64,000 nucleotides of DNA from assembly GCA_965208385.1 (NCBI GenBank), contig CBDBOO010000118.1:24193-88192 (forward strand), in the 5' to 3' direction. Positions 38,644-48,743 of the stretch are shown here, one piece after another. Numbering within the stretch: the stretch's first letter is position 1; the number at the start of each line of letters is the position of its first letter. The position numbers and the translations under genes were made by a program. Below the pieces are notes generated by a model. It was not told the DNA's origin, searched no databases, and saw only the letters and a list, made by a program, of their open reading frames with translations. This DNA is from Endozoicomonas sp965208385. Its GTDB lineage: Bacteria; Pseudomonadota; Gammaproteobacteria; Pseudomonadales; Endozoicomonadaceae.

Positions 38644-38705
38644 GGTTACCAGCCTGCATGGTAAAAAGTTTAAAATACCGTGCAGACAGAGTAGAACAAA
38701 AATTA

Positions 38706-39392
38706 TTAGCGGGCTGCTGGCAACGTCCAGTCAACAGGCTGCAGGCCATGATCACACAGGTAAGTATTGGTCTGGGAATAAGGTTTGCTGCCAAAGAAAC
38801 CACGATAGGCTGATAGCGGTGATGGATGAACTGATTTCAATATCAGATGTTTTTCTGAATCAATGAACCGCCCTTTTTTCTGGGCATAGCTGCCCCAGAG
38901 AATAAACACCAAATGCTCTTTCTTTTCATTGAGTTCAGCAATAATAGAATCGGTAAACAGTTCCCAACCGCGCCCCTGATGAGACCCGGCCTGCTTGTGT
39001 TCTACTGTCAGCACGCTGTTTAGCATCAAAACGCCCTGTTTTGCCCAATGCTCAAGAAAACCATGGGAAGCAGGGAGAATACCGAGATCGGATTCCAGCT
39101 CCTTATACATGTTCACCAGCGAGGGAGGAATAGTAACGTCAGGCTGAACCGAAAAACACAGGCCATGAGCCTGCCCCGGTCCGTGATAAGGATCCTGACC
39201 CAAAATCACTACTTTAACGTCGTCAAATGGTGTCAACTCCATTGCCCGGAAGTATTCAATCCCATTGGGATAGATCTCCTTGCCCTGCTGTTTTTCACTG
39301 GCAAGAAAACTACGAAGTACCTGCATGTATTCTTTCGAAAATTCACCCTGAAGCCGGCTTCTCCAGGAAGATTCCAATCGTATCTCTGGCAT
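38706..39392 (-). CDS. ung: Uracil-DNA glycosylase
   Basis: 228 aa, family 1 UDG. Catalytic water-activating motif GQDPYHGPGQAHGLCFSV, the LLNSVLTVEH Asn-binding strand and the DNA-intercalating loop SVHPSPLSAYRGFFG with the catalytic His are all present. Removes uracil from DNA to start base excision repair. Divergent from the exported Ppx-like gene at 39517. No anomalies. Confidence 0.97.
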   Translation of the reverse strand: MPEIRLESSWRSRLQGEFSKEYMQVLRSFLASEKQQGKEIYPNGIEYFRAMELTPFDDVKVVILGQDPYHGPGQAHGLCFSVQPDVTIPPSLVNMYKELESDLGILPASHGFLEHWAKQGVLMLNSVLTVEHKQAGSHQGRGWELFTDSIIAELNEKKEHLVFILWGSYAQKKGRFIDSEKHLILKSVHPSPLSAYRGFFGSKPYSQTNTYLCDHGLQPVDWTLPAAR

Positions 39393-39516
39393 GTCTGCCT
39401 CTCAGTTTGGTTTTCAATAGTATAAAAGCGCGCTTGATAAATAGATATTATTGCAATAAAAGCTTGATCCCTTTGGCCGACAATCAATGAATCATAATAG
39501 AAAACGGATCGTCGAG

Positions 39517-40548
39517 ATGACTGTCAGACAGTGTGTCATATTTCTTATAGCGTCATGGTCATCCTTTACTGCCATTGCAGATTCTCTCGAGCGCCGAATG
39601 GCCATAGAGATTAGTTCCAGTGCGATAAAATACGCTATAGCAGATGTGAACCGGGAAACAGACATTATTGTAAATTATCAGGATGTGGGCGTATTCGCGG
39701 CACCATTACACAGTGATTTGTTGAACAGCCCCGACCGTCAATTCAGTAACGACATTCGGAAGAAAGTCATTAAAATTTTCATGACCATGAAATCAAAATC
39801 GGATTATTACCACGTCTCAAAGATCCGCGCTATCGCCACTGAAGTATTTCGAGAATCAAGAAACGCAGGAAATCTCGCCGTAAGTATTCTGGGAAGAACC
39901 GGCATCAATATTAAAACGGTTTCACCGCTGGAAGAAGATCGTCTGGATTTTTTCACGGCCATACGTACCTCAGGGCAAATAAATCATCCGGTGGTTTGGG
40001 ATATTGGCGCTGTCAGCTCACAACTGATCATTGAAGATAATAACCAGGAACCGTTTACCCACAAGAGTGAAACAGGCTCCCTTACCTTTATTCAGTACCT
40101 TCTTGAAGTCGTCAAATATAACGACAAGACTCCGTCGAAAGATCTGCACCCTCTATCCTCAGCACAAGCACAATCAGGCATAACCTACGCACGATATCTT
40201 GCACGGCAAACTCCGGGCGCCATAAAAGATGCGATCAAGATAAATCAAGGTCATATCAGCACAATAGGGTCATTGTTCAAATACAGTATTTCTGAAGATA
40301 TAGCTCAGGGTAATAACAGCGTTTCAAAAGAGATTCTTCAGCAGCATATAAACCGATGGATCCGCTCAGAAGAACGAAACCTTCACCAGTCAACCGATGA
40401 CCCGGCAAAACTGGGGTTCAGTCATGCCAATCTTGCCAACGCCATTCTGGTACTTGGCTTTATGATTGAACTGGGCATTAACACCCTTGATGTTGTTGAC
40501 AGTTCCACAACAGACAGCATTCTGGAATACACGCCTCTCTGGCAATAA
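39517..40548 (+). CDS. Exported Ppx/GppA-like actin-fold protein
   Basis: About 343 aa from ATG 39517 (MTVRQCVIFLIASW; ATG 39487 also open). A hydrophobic N-terminus ending FTAIADS looks like a Sec signal peptide, then an actin/Hsp70-fold pattern: RMAIEISSSAIKYAIADV (phosphate-1-like), ATEVFRESRNA, EEDRLDFFTAI and VVWDIGAVSSQLIIED (phosphate-2-like). These match the exopolyphosphatase/GppA N-terminal domains, though key glycines and the acidic residue are altered (DIG-A-V-SS where DIGGGS is usual). Function unknown; catalytic activity doubtful. No partner gene adjacent. Confidence 0.6.
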   Translation: MTVRQCVIFLIASWSSFTAIADSLERRMAIEISSSAIKYAIADVNRETDIIVNYQDVGVFAAPLHSDLLNSPDRQFSNDIRKKVIKIFMTMKSKSDYYHVSKIRAIATEVFRESRNAGNLAVSILGRTGINIKTVSPLEEDRLDFFTAIRTSGQINHPVVWDIGAVSSQLIIEDNNQEPFTHKSETGSLTFIQYLLEVVKYNDKTPSKDLHPLSSAQAQSGITYARYLARQTPGAIKDAIKINQGHISTIGSLFKYSISEDIAQGNNSVSKEILQQHINRWIRSEERNLHQSTDDPAKLGFSHANLANAILVLGFMIELGINTLDVVDSSTTDSILEYTPLWQ

Positions 40549-40719
40549 TATCAGCAGCGACCGCTCAAGATCTGGTCTTTCAGGCAACTCTGTAGAAAGT
40601 CGTTGTCACTGCAGGTAGGCGACAAGGGCATAAAGCCCATTATCATTCAGGGATAACGTATCTGCCAGGAACATTATCTGTAGTAGCCTGGAAAATCCGG
40701 TGACTGGATAAGCAAACGC

Positions 40720-40754
40720 AAAAAAACTAACCCCTGTACCACAAGGTACAAAGG
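40720..40754 (-). terminator. Terminator of the TetR-family gene
   Basis: Minus strand: CCTTTGTACC-TTGT-GGTACAGGGG (six perfect plus wobble pairs) then TTAGTTTTTTTG, beginning 12 nt after the stop at 40766. Confidence 0.75.
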
Positions 40755-40765
40755 GTATACCGACT

Positions 40766-41503
40766 TCAGGACAGACGTAACATCAGCTCCAGCTGCCTTT
40801 TCAACATTGCCCGAACCGTATCAACAGCTTCGGCAGATGCTCCCTGCACCAATCCTTCGTATTCAGCCTGATAGACCACGGTAGAAAATAGACGCGCATC
40901 AATTTTGGGATTAACAGATCCCATTTTTACAAAGAAACCTTCAAGACTGCCGAGGAAAAATTTCTGATGATCAAAAGCAATGGATCGAAGGTTTTCGTTC
41001 CTGAGACATTCGACCTGAAAGGCTCGTTCTGCAATCACATAATCGCTGTGTTCTTTCATTTGAAGAAGAACATACTCCAGAGCCAGATCGGCTATCTGTC
41101 CGGCAAACTGTCTTTTGCTTTCATCGGAATTCTGTAGAGACGATACAGCCTCTTGCAGCTTACTGTCGGATTCTTCCCAGTAAGCCTTGAACTTCTCAGC
41201 TCCCATCTCAACAAACAACGTGAAGGTATCGGTAATCAGGTCAGATATATCTTTGAAATAGTAAGTGGTTGCCGACAGGGGAACGTCCGCTTCTTTCGCA
41301 ACAGCCCGGTGTCTTACACCCCGAACGCCGTCTCTGACAACAATTCTCAAAGCCGCTTCAAGAATAGTACGACGTCGTTGTTCACTATTCGCCCGACTGG
41401 TTTTTCGTCCCTGATACTTTAAACCGTTACCATTGGAATTTGCTGCTGTAGTGTTCTCGACTTCTTCATTGAAATCCTGGAGGGGTGCCATCGTTGAAAC
41501 CAT
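40766..41503 (-). CDS. TetR/AcrR-family transcriptional regulator
   Basis: About 245 aa from ATG 41503 (MVSTMAPLQD, behind TAAGG); the frame is open to 41569. N-terminal HTH: RRRTILEAALRIVVRDGVRG then HRAVAKEADVPLSATTYYFKD, the classic TetR DNA-binding signature. The C-terminal ligand and dimer domain is unlike any I can name. A 35-residue Asn/Thr-rich N-terminal extension precedes the HTH. No obvious target operon adjacent; it is convergent with the Ppx-like gene and reads away from lysS's end. Confidence 0.88.
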   Translation of the reverse strand: MVSTMAPLQDFNEEVENTTAANSNGNGLKYQGRKTSRANSEQRRRTILEAALRIVVRDGVRGVRHRAVAKEADVPLSATTYYFKDISDLITDTFTLFVEMGAEKFKAYWEESDSKLQEAVSSLQNSDESKRQFAGQIADLALEYVLLQMKEHSDYVIAERAFQVECLRNENLRSIAFDHQKFFLGSLEGFFVKMGSVNPKIDARLFSTVVYQAEYEGLVQGASAEAVDTVRAMLKRQLELMLRLS

Positions 41504-41718
41504 AATTACTGCCTTACAGTTGCCTGATTCAGTTAAATTACTCTGCCCTGTGAAGGAAAAACTCCACATGGAAAGAGCAATATTGCTAATCTGCGACTGA
41601 CATAACCTGACAGGTCATCAGCCACCCGGTGCACAGTACGTTTTCAGAGCCTGGGCATTAATACTGTCCATTGCTCAAACGCTGACTATCCATCCGGGAG
41701 CCGATGGGCATTAAGTGT

Positions 41719-43209
41719 TTACTGAGGTCGCATGTGCGGAAACAGCAACACATCCCTGATGGAAGGTGCATCAGTAAAGAGCATTACGAGACGGTCAATA
41801 CCAATCCCTTCGCCCGCTGTGGGCGGCAAACCATACTCAAGTGCATTAATATAGTCTGCATCATAGTGCATCGCTTCATCATCGCCAGCATCCTTTTCTG
41901 CAACCTGCTGTTTGAAGCGTTCAGCCTGGTCTTCAGAATCATTTAACTCTGAAAAGCCATTGGCAATTTCACGTCCACCCACAAAGAATTCAAAACGCTC
42001 AGTGACGAACGGGTTCTCATCATTGCGTCGAGACAATGGTGAAACTTCCGTTGGATAGTCCGTAATGAAGGTTGGATCAAGCAGTTTTTGCTCAACCGTT
42101 TCTTCAAAGATTTCAATCTGGATTTTGCCAAGCCCCCAGATATCTTTCACTGAAACACCCAACTTTTCCGCCACCCGGGTAGCCGAATCAATATTGTCGA
42201 TATCGGCTGCATCCAGATCCGGATTGAAATGCAGGATAGAGTCAAATACAGACATCCGTGCAAACGGCTTGCCAAAATTGATCATCTGTCCCTGGTATTC
42301 AAATTCCGTTCGGCCCATTACATCTTCAGCCAGTTTCTTCAACATGGCTTCCGTGTGGTTCATCATATCGGTGTAATCAGCATAAGCCTGATAGAACTCG
42401 ATCATGGTGAATTCAGGGTTATGACGAGTAGACAAGCCTTCGTTACGGAAGTTCCGGTTTATTTCAAATACCCGTTCAAAGCCACCCACAACCACTCGCT
42501 TCAGATAGAGTTCCGGCGCAATCCGCAGGTACATATCAATATCCAGAGCATTATGGTGAGTTACGAAAGGCCGGGCCGTTGCGCCACCGGGGATGACCTG
42601 CAGCATGGGGGTTTCCACTTCCATATAATCCTGCTGATGGAAGTACTCCCGAATACCCTGAACAATTTTGGAGCGTATCCGAAAGGTGTCGCGGGACTGC
42701 TCATTGGTGATCAGATCCACATAGCGCTGACGATAGCGCTGTTCCGTATCGGTTAAGCCTTTATGCTTCTCTGGCAGGGGGCGCAGGGATTTGGTGAGCA
42801 GTTGAACCACTTCCATATCCACAAACAAGTCACCTTTGCCCGAACGCTGAACCGTGCCTTCAACACCGATAATGTCACCCAGATCCCAGCTTTTGACTTC
42901 AGTGAGAGTCTCTTTGGACAAAGCCTTCCTGTTAACATACAGCTGGATACGACCCGACATATCCTGAAGTTCCATAAAAGCACCGCGATTGAGCATAATG
43001 CGCCCCGCCACTTTCACTTTATGGTTCAGTTCAGCCAAGCCGGGTTTATCGGTATCGCGGAATTTCTCCTGTAATTCTTCTGCCAGTGAATCACGGCGAA
43101 ATTTATTCGGGTAGGCAACACCGTTGGCACGAATGGCGGCCAGTTTTTCCCGGCGCAGGGCTACCAGTCGGTTTTCATCCTGCGCATCGATATTCTGTTC
43201 TTCAGACAT
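41719..43209 (-). CDS. lysS: Lysyl-tRNA synthetase, class II
   Basis: 496 aa. N-terminal OB-fold anticodon domain (VKVAGRIMLNRGAFMELQDMSG), class II motif 2 FRNEGLSTRHNPEFTMIE and motif 3 GEGIGIDRLVMLFTD. Charges tRNA-Lys. Downstream of prfB by about 145 nt on the same strand, the conserved prfB-lysS pair. Confidence 0.97.
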   Translation of the reverse strand: MSEEQNIDAQDENRLVALRREKLAAIRANGVAYPNKFRRDSLAEELQEKFRDTDKPGLAELNHKVKVAGRIMLNRGAFMELQDMSGRIQLYVNRKALSKETLTEVKSWDLGDIIGVEGTVQRSGKGDLFVDMEVVQLLTKSLRPLPEKHKGLTDTEQRYRQRYVDLITNEQSRDTFRIRSKIVQGIREYFHQQDYMEVETPMLQVIPGGATARPFVTHHNALDIDMYLRIAPELYLKRVVVGGFERVFEINRNFRNEGLSTRHNPEFTMIEFYQAYADYTDMMNHTEAMLKKLAEDVMGRTEFEYQGQMINFGKPFARMSVFDSILHFNPDLDAADIDNIDSATRVAEKLGVSVKDIWGLGKIQIEIFEETVEQKLLDPTFITDYPTEVSPLSRRNDENPFVTERFEFFVGGREIANGFSELNDSEDQAERFKQQVAEKDAGDDEAMHYDADYINALEYGLPPTAGEGIGIDRLVMLFTDAPSIRDVLLFPHMRPQ

Positions 43210-43353
43210 ATCTCATCTTCTGCTGTAAGTCGTGTTATGAAAAAATGATCATTTGGCAGTCAATGACATCTGTTTCGACTGCTGCTGAGCTAATAACTGG
43301 CGCTGTTCAGCCGGATCAGATCCAGAGAATAAATCCAGCTTGATTCTGTCGAG

Positions 43354-44452
43354 TCACAAACCTTTTTTCAGGCTGGCCTCAATAAATTTATCAAGGTCAC
43401 CATCCAATACGGCCTGGGTATTTCGAGTCTCAACTCCGGTACGCAAATCCTTGATCCGCGAATCATCCAGAACATAGGAACGAATCTGACTGCCCCAGCC
43501 TATATCGGACTTGGTTTCTTCCAGCGCCTGGGATTCTGCATTACGCTTTTGCATTTCCAGCTCATACAGCTTTGCTTTCAGCTGCTGCATGGCCTTGTCC
43601 TTGTTCTGATGCTGGGAGCGCTGATTCTGACATTGCACAACAATACCACTGGGTTCGTGGGTAATACGAACCGCTGAATCCGTGGTATTTACATGCTGAC
43701 CACCCGCGCCACTTGAGCGATAAGTATCTATTCTCAAGTCAGATGGATTAATTTCAACTTCAATATTGTCATCTATTTCCGGTGATACAAAAACAGACGC
43801 AAATGAAGTGTGACGCCGATTACCGGAATCAAAAGGTGACTTGCGAACGAGCCGGTGAACACCAATTTCGGTTCTCAGCCAGCCAAAGGCATAATTGCCA
43901 GAAAACTGAACGGTCGCTGATTTTATTCCCGCCACATCACCGGCTGAAACTTCAATGATCTCCGTTTTGAACCCTCTTGCCTCACCCCAGCGCAGATACA
44001 TACGCAACATCATATTGGCCCAATCCTGAGCCTCAGTACCACCGGAACCTGCCTGAATATCCAAAAAAGCACTGTTCGGATCCATTTCGCCGGAAAACAT
44101 ACGACGAAACTCTAGAATTTCCAGTTTCTCAGTTAACTCATTCAGTTCATCTACGACACCCTGAACGCCCTCTTCATCCTGTTCTTCAACGGACATATCA
44201 AGAAGTTCGCCAGAGTCAGACAAACCTTCAGACATACCATCAATAGTTGAAACGATGATTTCCAGATCGGATCGTTCCTTACCCAGTTTCTGGGCATAAT
44301 CCGGATTATTCCAGATTGCAGGGTCTCCCAGCTCCCTTTCTACTTCCTGTAACCGCTCACTTTTTTGAGCGTAGTCAAAGATACCCCCTAAGCACGTCAG
44401 TACGCGCGGTCAGGTCTTTAATACGTTCCCTGATAGGATTGACTTCTAACAT
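43354..44452 (-). CDS. prfB: Peptide chain release factor 2 (programmed +1 frameshift)
   Basis: RF2 terminates translation at UGA and UAA. Frame 0 begins at ATG 44452 (MLEVNPIRERIKDL) and meets an in-frame TGA at 44375-44377 inside the canonical slip site AGGGGGTATCTTTGAC: an internal Shine-Dalgarno AGGGGG, then CTT TGA C. A +1 shift continues into the 340-codon main frame, giving 365 aa, exactly the E. coli length. The main frame has the SPF recognition tripeptide (RKSPFDSG) and the catalytic GGQ (SSGAGGQHVNTTDSA). Autoregulated by RF2 level through the frameshift. The 500 nt upstream (44453-44956) hold no recognised feature. Confidence 0.97.
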
Positions 44453-44956
44453 TGTCCTGAATCACTCGACTTGCATGGATAACCGGACTCCCCTGTCCCC
44501 CTGAAGTTTCGCAGTGGTCAGAAAGTATCCCGGTGAATTCCTGTTTTTACTTTGAACAACAGCCGGACGACAGAAAAGCGGCTGTTAACGAATAATAGCC
44601 AGATGCAATCGTGGTTAACTCAATCGCCCACTCACACCTGCAATTTAACTGGTCGATTCTACATCAAGGAACTTTTTGTTGGAATTACCTAATTCTGTTT
44701 TTATGAATTACCGTAAAACACTAAGATAATGATACCCGAATACACCTTTGTTTCTTCGGGCACGACAGAAATAGATATTTTCCGAATATGCTCTAACCTG
44801 ACTCTACGCTCTCGACAGTTCAGCTCTCTACAATTTCTACAATTAGATACAGCCATGCATTGAACATCCGAATTGAACAAATCAGAGTCTCTCCTGTCCA
44901 AACAATACACCCGACTCCAGGGAATCTATTTAACTCGTTGATTTATGAGGTTTTCC

Positions 44957-45310
44957 ATGAAATCTAACTCATTTTCTCTAATGCTTAACCGGCTATCCCT
45001 GACCATTGCACTAGCCCTGTTCAGCCTGTATTCCTTTGCAAATGACTCAGATAGAGATACCAGTAAAAATAACAGTTATCTGCAACTGGCGCTGGAAGAT
45101 GAAACGCTACCAGTGGATGACGCTGATCTGGAAGATGACCAGGAAACAGCCGGGGAAGATGATCAGGAAGAAGACGTTCCTGAAAGAGTCAGTCCATTAT
45201 CAGCTATCGATGATACGGAAGGAAACGATGATGATGAGTTTGATAAGGATAAAAAACCTGGCGGTAGATCCAGCGGTGGCCAGAGCGGTCAAAAAAATCA
45301 GTTGGGTTAA
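44957..45310 (+). CDS. Small exported acidic protein of unknown function
   Basis: 117 aa from ATG 44957, behind TGAGG (ATG 44945 also in frame). Sec signal peptide: basic start, hydrophobic LSLTIALALFSLYSFA, likely cleavage before NDSD. The mature part is extremely acidic (runs such as DDADLEDDQETAGEDDQEED) and ends in a short Gly/Ser/Lys-rich tail (KKPGGRSSGGQSGQK). No domain recognised; low-complexity acidic exported proteins can bind divalent cations, but that is only a guess. Confidence 0.6.
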   Translation: MKSNSFSLMLNRLSLTIALALFSLYSFANDSDRDTSKNNSYLQLALEDETLPVDDADLEDDQETAGEDDQEEDVPERVSPLSAIDDTEGNDDDEFDKDKKPGGRSSGGQSGQKNQLG

Positions 45311-45333
45311 TTAAAACAGCAGAATAACGCTTT

Positions 45334-45391
45334 CTCTATACCTCTATACCTCTATACCTCTATACCTCTATACCTCTCTATACCTCTATAC
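45334..45391. repeat. 8-bp tandem repeat (CTCTATAC)n
   Basis: Seven copies of CTCTATAC, with one 2-nt CT insertion before the sixth, beginning 24 nt after the acidic protein gene. Simple repeat likely to vary in copy number. Confidence 0.95.
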
Positions 45392-45406
45392 AGCCATGTA
45401 TAAAGT

Positions 45407-45444
45407 AATGCCATTTTCGTCACTTGGATGATGAAAATGGCATT
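45407..45444 (+). terminator. 12-bp hairpin downstream of the acidic protein gene
   Basis: Perfect 12-bp stem AATGCCATTTTC / GAAAATGGCATT with a 14-nt loop; no U-tract follows, so termination is uncertain. The remaining nucleotides up to 45642 show no gene. Confidence 0.4.
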
Positions 45445-45642
45445 ATCATGGTTGTATTTTGCATTTAATCTGACTGTAAATCGAATAACCTTTCCAGATC
45501 ATAAGACGAAACCTCAATCTCGATTCGTTCACACCAGCAATGATTTCAAACACCCGTATGAATATGATAGTCTCATCAACCGTATCAACAGCATTCCATA
45601 CAATACGTGAATCTATGAAGAAGAAGAATAAAGAGGTTTATT

Positions 45643-46449
45643 GTGCCTGAAAAAAACTTCAATGCCCTGATGGATCAGGTTTCAAAGAAAGATGATTACT
45701 ATCAGGGAGAAGTCACATCAAACTGGCTTCAGGGACGGGCATCATTTGGTGGACTGGTGACCAGCCTGGGACTCAGAGCCATGATGAAGGAACTTCAACA
45801 ACCTGTACCATTGCGCAGCCTGCAGGTATCTTTTGTGGGTCCGGTTCCGGCCAGTGAAGTGTCTATTCATACACGCATTCTCAGGCAGGGTCGCAACGTG
45901 ACACAGATGCAGGCCGACATCTACCATGATAAACAGGTCGGCTGTACTATTCTGGCCTGTTTTGGAGCCACCAGAGAATCTTCTGTCACACTTCCCGCGG
46001 CCACAATACCTGACAATATTCCTGCCCCCTCTGAAAACCTTATGACCATTCCCTATATGAAGGGCTTTACGCCGGAATTTACCCGTCAGTTTGAAATGCG
46101 CTGGGCAAAAGGCACGCCGCCCTTTATGGGCAGCACTGAAAACAGTCACGGAATCTGGGTCCGATTCAGAGAAGAAGGTCCGGCTAACATCCTGCATCTC
46201 GTTGCCATTGCCGACACACCACCAACACCAGCATTATCAAAAATGAAAAAAATGGCACCAGCCAGTTCACTGACCTGGATGCTGGAAATTATCAATGATG
46301 ACTTTGTCGCCAATAGTCATGAATGGTGGTATGTAGAAACCACACTGGAGCAGTTTTCCCATGGCTATGGACAACAGCAGTATGGTATCTGGGCTCCTGA
46401 TGGAACCCCGGTAGCCCTTGGACGTCAGGTTGTGACCGTGTTTGGGTAA
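45643..46449 (+). CDS. TesB-like double hot-dog thioesterase family protein
   Basis: 268 aa from a GTG start after AAAGAGG. Two hot-dog halves: the N-terminal half holds WLQGRASFGGLVTSLGLRAMM and LRSLQVSFVGPVPASEVSIHT; the C-terminal half holds PASSLTWMLEIINDDF and WWYVETTLEQFSHGYGQQQY with the closing DGTPVALGRQVVTVFG. This is the layout of the acyl-CoA thioesterase II-like superfamily. Substrate unknown. Convergent with dinG. Confidence 0.8.
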   Translation: MPEKNFNALMDQVSKKDDYYQGEVTSNWLQGRASFGGLVTSLGLRAMMKELQQPVPLRSLQVSFVGPVPASEVSIHTRILRQGRNVTQMQADIYHDKQVGCTILACFGATRESSVTLPAATIPDNIPAPSENLMTIPYMKGFTPEFTRQFEMRWAKGTPPFMGSTENSHGIWVRFREEGPANILHLVAIADTPPTPALSKMKKMAPASSLTWMLEIINDDFVANSHEWWYVETTLEQFSHGYGQQQYGIWAPDGTPVALGRQVVTVFG

Positions 46450-46464
46450 TATTTTCAGCAGAAA

Positions 46465-46542
46465 CATTCTCTTCTTGATGGCTATGGCAGCAAGAAGAGA
46501 ATGGCAGTAAGAAGACAATGACAGAAAGAAGAGAATGCCGGT
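46465..46542. repeat. Hairpin and three 17-bp repeats between convergent genes
   Basis: A perfect 13-bp stem CATTCTCTTCTTG / CAAGAAGAGAATG (46465-46503) overlaps a threefold 17-bp repeat of AAGAAGAGAATG plus five bases, starting at 46492, 46509 and 46526. It separates the thioesterase and dinG stops and may block read-through. Confidence 0.7.
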
Positions 46543-46556
46543 ATTTCCAGCAGTTC

Positions 46557-48743
46557 TTATCTGGAAAATACCTTTGATGCCTGTTCGATTTGACGGGAAA
46601 ATGGCGGCAGGGAATCCAGGATCAACTGCCCATACCGCGCCGTAACCATCCGTCTATCCAGCAGGGATATTTGCCCGGTGTCTTCTTCCGTCCTCAATAA
46701 ACGACCGCATGCCTGTACCAGTTTTATGGCTGCATCAGGCACCGTTATTTCCATGAAAGGGTTTCTGCCCTGGGCTTCCAGCCAGTCAGACAATGCCGAT
46801 TCCACAGGATCATCCGGTACCGAGAATGGAATTTTCGCAATCACTACATGCTCACAATACTCTCCCGGCAAATCGATCCCTTCAGCCAGACTGGCCAGTC
46901 CGAACAGAATACTGTCTTTACCATCATCAATGGTCTGGCGATGCTTCTTCAACAGCTCCTGTCTCGAATAATCGTCCTGAAGGAGAATTTTGTTTTTCAG
47001 ATCTTTGGACAATCCGAAATGCACATCATTCATCTGACGCCTGGAGGAAAACAGCACCAGCGAGCCACGGTTTTTTTCCAGCATATCCGGAAGCAGTTCT
47101 ATTATCTCATCCGTATGCTCATCACTTTTCCGGGGATCGGATGTCATGGCCGGAATAACCAGTTTCGCAGCCTGCCCATGAAGAAAAGGACTGGGCACCA
47201 CGACACATCGGGATTCCGCTGGCACACCAGAGCGCATGCGAAAACGGTTGAAATTACCCAGAGCAGCAAGAGTGGCCGAAGTAACAATTGAGGCGTAACC
47301 CGGATTCCAAAGAGTCTGCCAGAGTGTTCTGGATGACAGGATGGGACTGCTGAACACTTCCAGCTCTTCGCCGAAAGGACCCTCGCTCCATTTTAGCCAT
47401 CGAGCATTGGGTGCTTCGCCTTCCGGATCAATAGCGGTATAGGTGAGCCATAGCTGAAACTGGTTATCCAGTCGCATCTGCATGGCGCCGATTTCAGGAT
47501 AGAGTTGTTCTGCCTGCCAGCGATCAATCCCCGGTACATCACCATCCATTGCTTCATTTAATTCTTTAGCCACTTTTTCGAGTATTGCGCTGCACTTGCT
47601 AAATCCTGCCTTGAGAATTTCTGCCTGCTGGCGCAACTCATCAGGAACCACACCTTCGGAAAAGCGATACATGGCCACCTGGGTTTCACCCTGGGGTGAA
47701 ATATGGGTTTTGGGTTCGAATACAGCGATGCTATGAAGCATCTCTCTGGTATGTCCAAGAGCATTAACCAGGGATGCAAAATCTGGCTGTAGCTTCTCCA
47801 GCAACGATCCCAGCTCACCAGGCAAGGCATTCTGAGCCAGCACTTTCTGAAGATGCTTACCTGCTTTTTCCAGCCAGCTGGCGGTGCCTTTCACCCGGGA
47901 ATGACAAGAAAAATGGTCAATGGCCTTATCTGGCAAATGATGCCCTTCGTCAAAAACATAAACACATTCTTTGGGATCCGGTAATATGGCACCGCCTCCC
48001 AGCGCCAGATCTGACAGAACCAGGTCATGATTGGTCACCACTACATCAGCCTGTTCAAGATCACCCCGGGCTTTATAAAATGGACACTGATTGAAATAAC
48101 CACAGCGTCGACCACTGCACTGTGAGTGATCTGTGGTAATCATTCTCCACTGTTGATCTTCCAAAGCATCAGGCCAGCTATCCCGATCTCCTTCCCATTT
48201 TGATGCGGCAAAATCTTCCAGCATTTTTTGATAGAGCGCCATTGAAGATTGATCGTTTTCAAGGGGAAAACCTTCATGGGCGAACATATCCATAAGAGAG
48301 GCTGTGGCCTCTTCTTCCTGAAGCAAACGATCCAGCTTACTGACGCAGGCGTACCGCCCCCGGCCTTTCGCCAGTGTGAACGAAAATTTCAAACCGGTTT
48401 TCCGGATAATATCCGGAAGATCCTTACTGATAATTTGTTCCTGCAATGTCACCGTTGCGGTTGAAATCACCAATCGTTTTTCTGAAGACTGAGCCATCAC
48501 TACGGCAGGTAGAACATAGCCGACGGTTTTTCCTGTGCCGGTGCCTGCCTCGATCACCGTCACTGAAGGTTCCGAGACACGGGTTCCTTCGCTGTCCGTT
48601 TTAATATCACCCAGAGCCCTGGCAATTTCAGCCACCATCAGCTTCTGGCCCGGACGAGCTTTCAGTTTATTACTCTCAAGGAAAGCACTGTATGCTCCCT
48701 GGATAGCCTTTTTCTGCGACTCTTCAAGCACGGTTTGAATCAC
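46557..48743 (-). CDS. dinG: DinG-type iron-sulfur ATP-dependent DNA helicase
   Basis: 728 aa, XPD-like SF2 helicase, 5'-3'. Walker A EAGTGTGKTVGYVLPAV, DEGH box (VFDEGHHL), and the four Fe-S cysteines from YACVSK through CSGRRCGYFNQCPFYK. Motif VI-like ending ACGRLLRTEEDTG. E. coli DinG is 716 aa; it resolves R-loops and damaged forks. GTG start at 48743 overlapping the DUF1145 gene by 20 nt, so coupled. Confidence 0.95.
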   Translation of the reverse strand: MIQTVLEESQKKAIQGAYSAFLESNKLKARPGQKLMVAEIARALGDIKTDSEGTRVSEPSVTVIEAGTGTGKTVGYVLPAVVMAQSSEKRLVISTATVTLQEQIISKDLPDIIRKTGLKFSFTLAKGRGRYACVSKLDRLLQEEEATASLMDMFAHEGFPLENDQSSMALYQKMLEDFAASKWEGDRDSWPDALEDQQWRMITTDHSQCSGRRCGYFNQCPFYKARGDLEQADVVVTNHDLVLSDLALGGGAILPDPKECVYVFDEGHHLPDKAIDHFSCHSRVKGTASWLEKAGKHLQKVLAQNALPGELGSLLEKLQPDFASLVNALGHTREMLHSIAVFEPKTHISPQGETQVAMYRFSEGVVPDELRQQAEILKAGFSKCSAILEKVAKELNEAMDGDVPGIDRWQAEQLYPEIGAMQMRLDNQFQLWLTYTAIDPEGEAPNARWLKWSEGPFGEELEVFSSPILSSRTLWQTLWNPGYASIVTSATLAALGNFNRFRMRSGVPAESRCVVVPSPFLHGQAAKLVIPAMTSDPRKSDEHTDEIIELLPDMLEKNRGSLVLFSSRRQMNDVHFGLSKDLKNKILLQDDYSRQELLKKHRQTIDDGKDSILFGLASLAEGIDLPGEYCEHVVIAKIPFSVPDDPVESALSDWLEAQGRNPFMEITVPDAAIKLVQACGRLLRTEEDTGQISLLDRRMVTARYGQLILDSLPPFSRQIEQASKVFSR

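Noticed and set aside
44701..44910. 69-codon minus-strand frame between prfB and the acidic protein gene
   Set aside because: No ribosome site and unusual composition; most likely chance.
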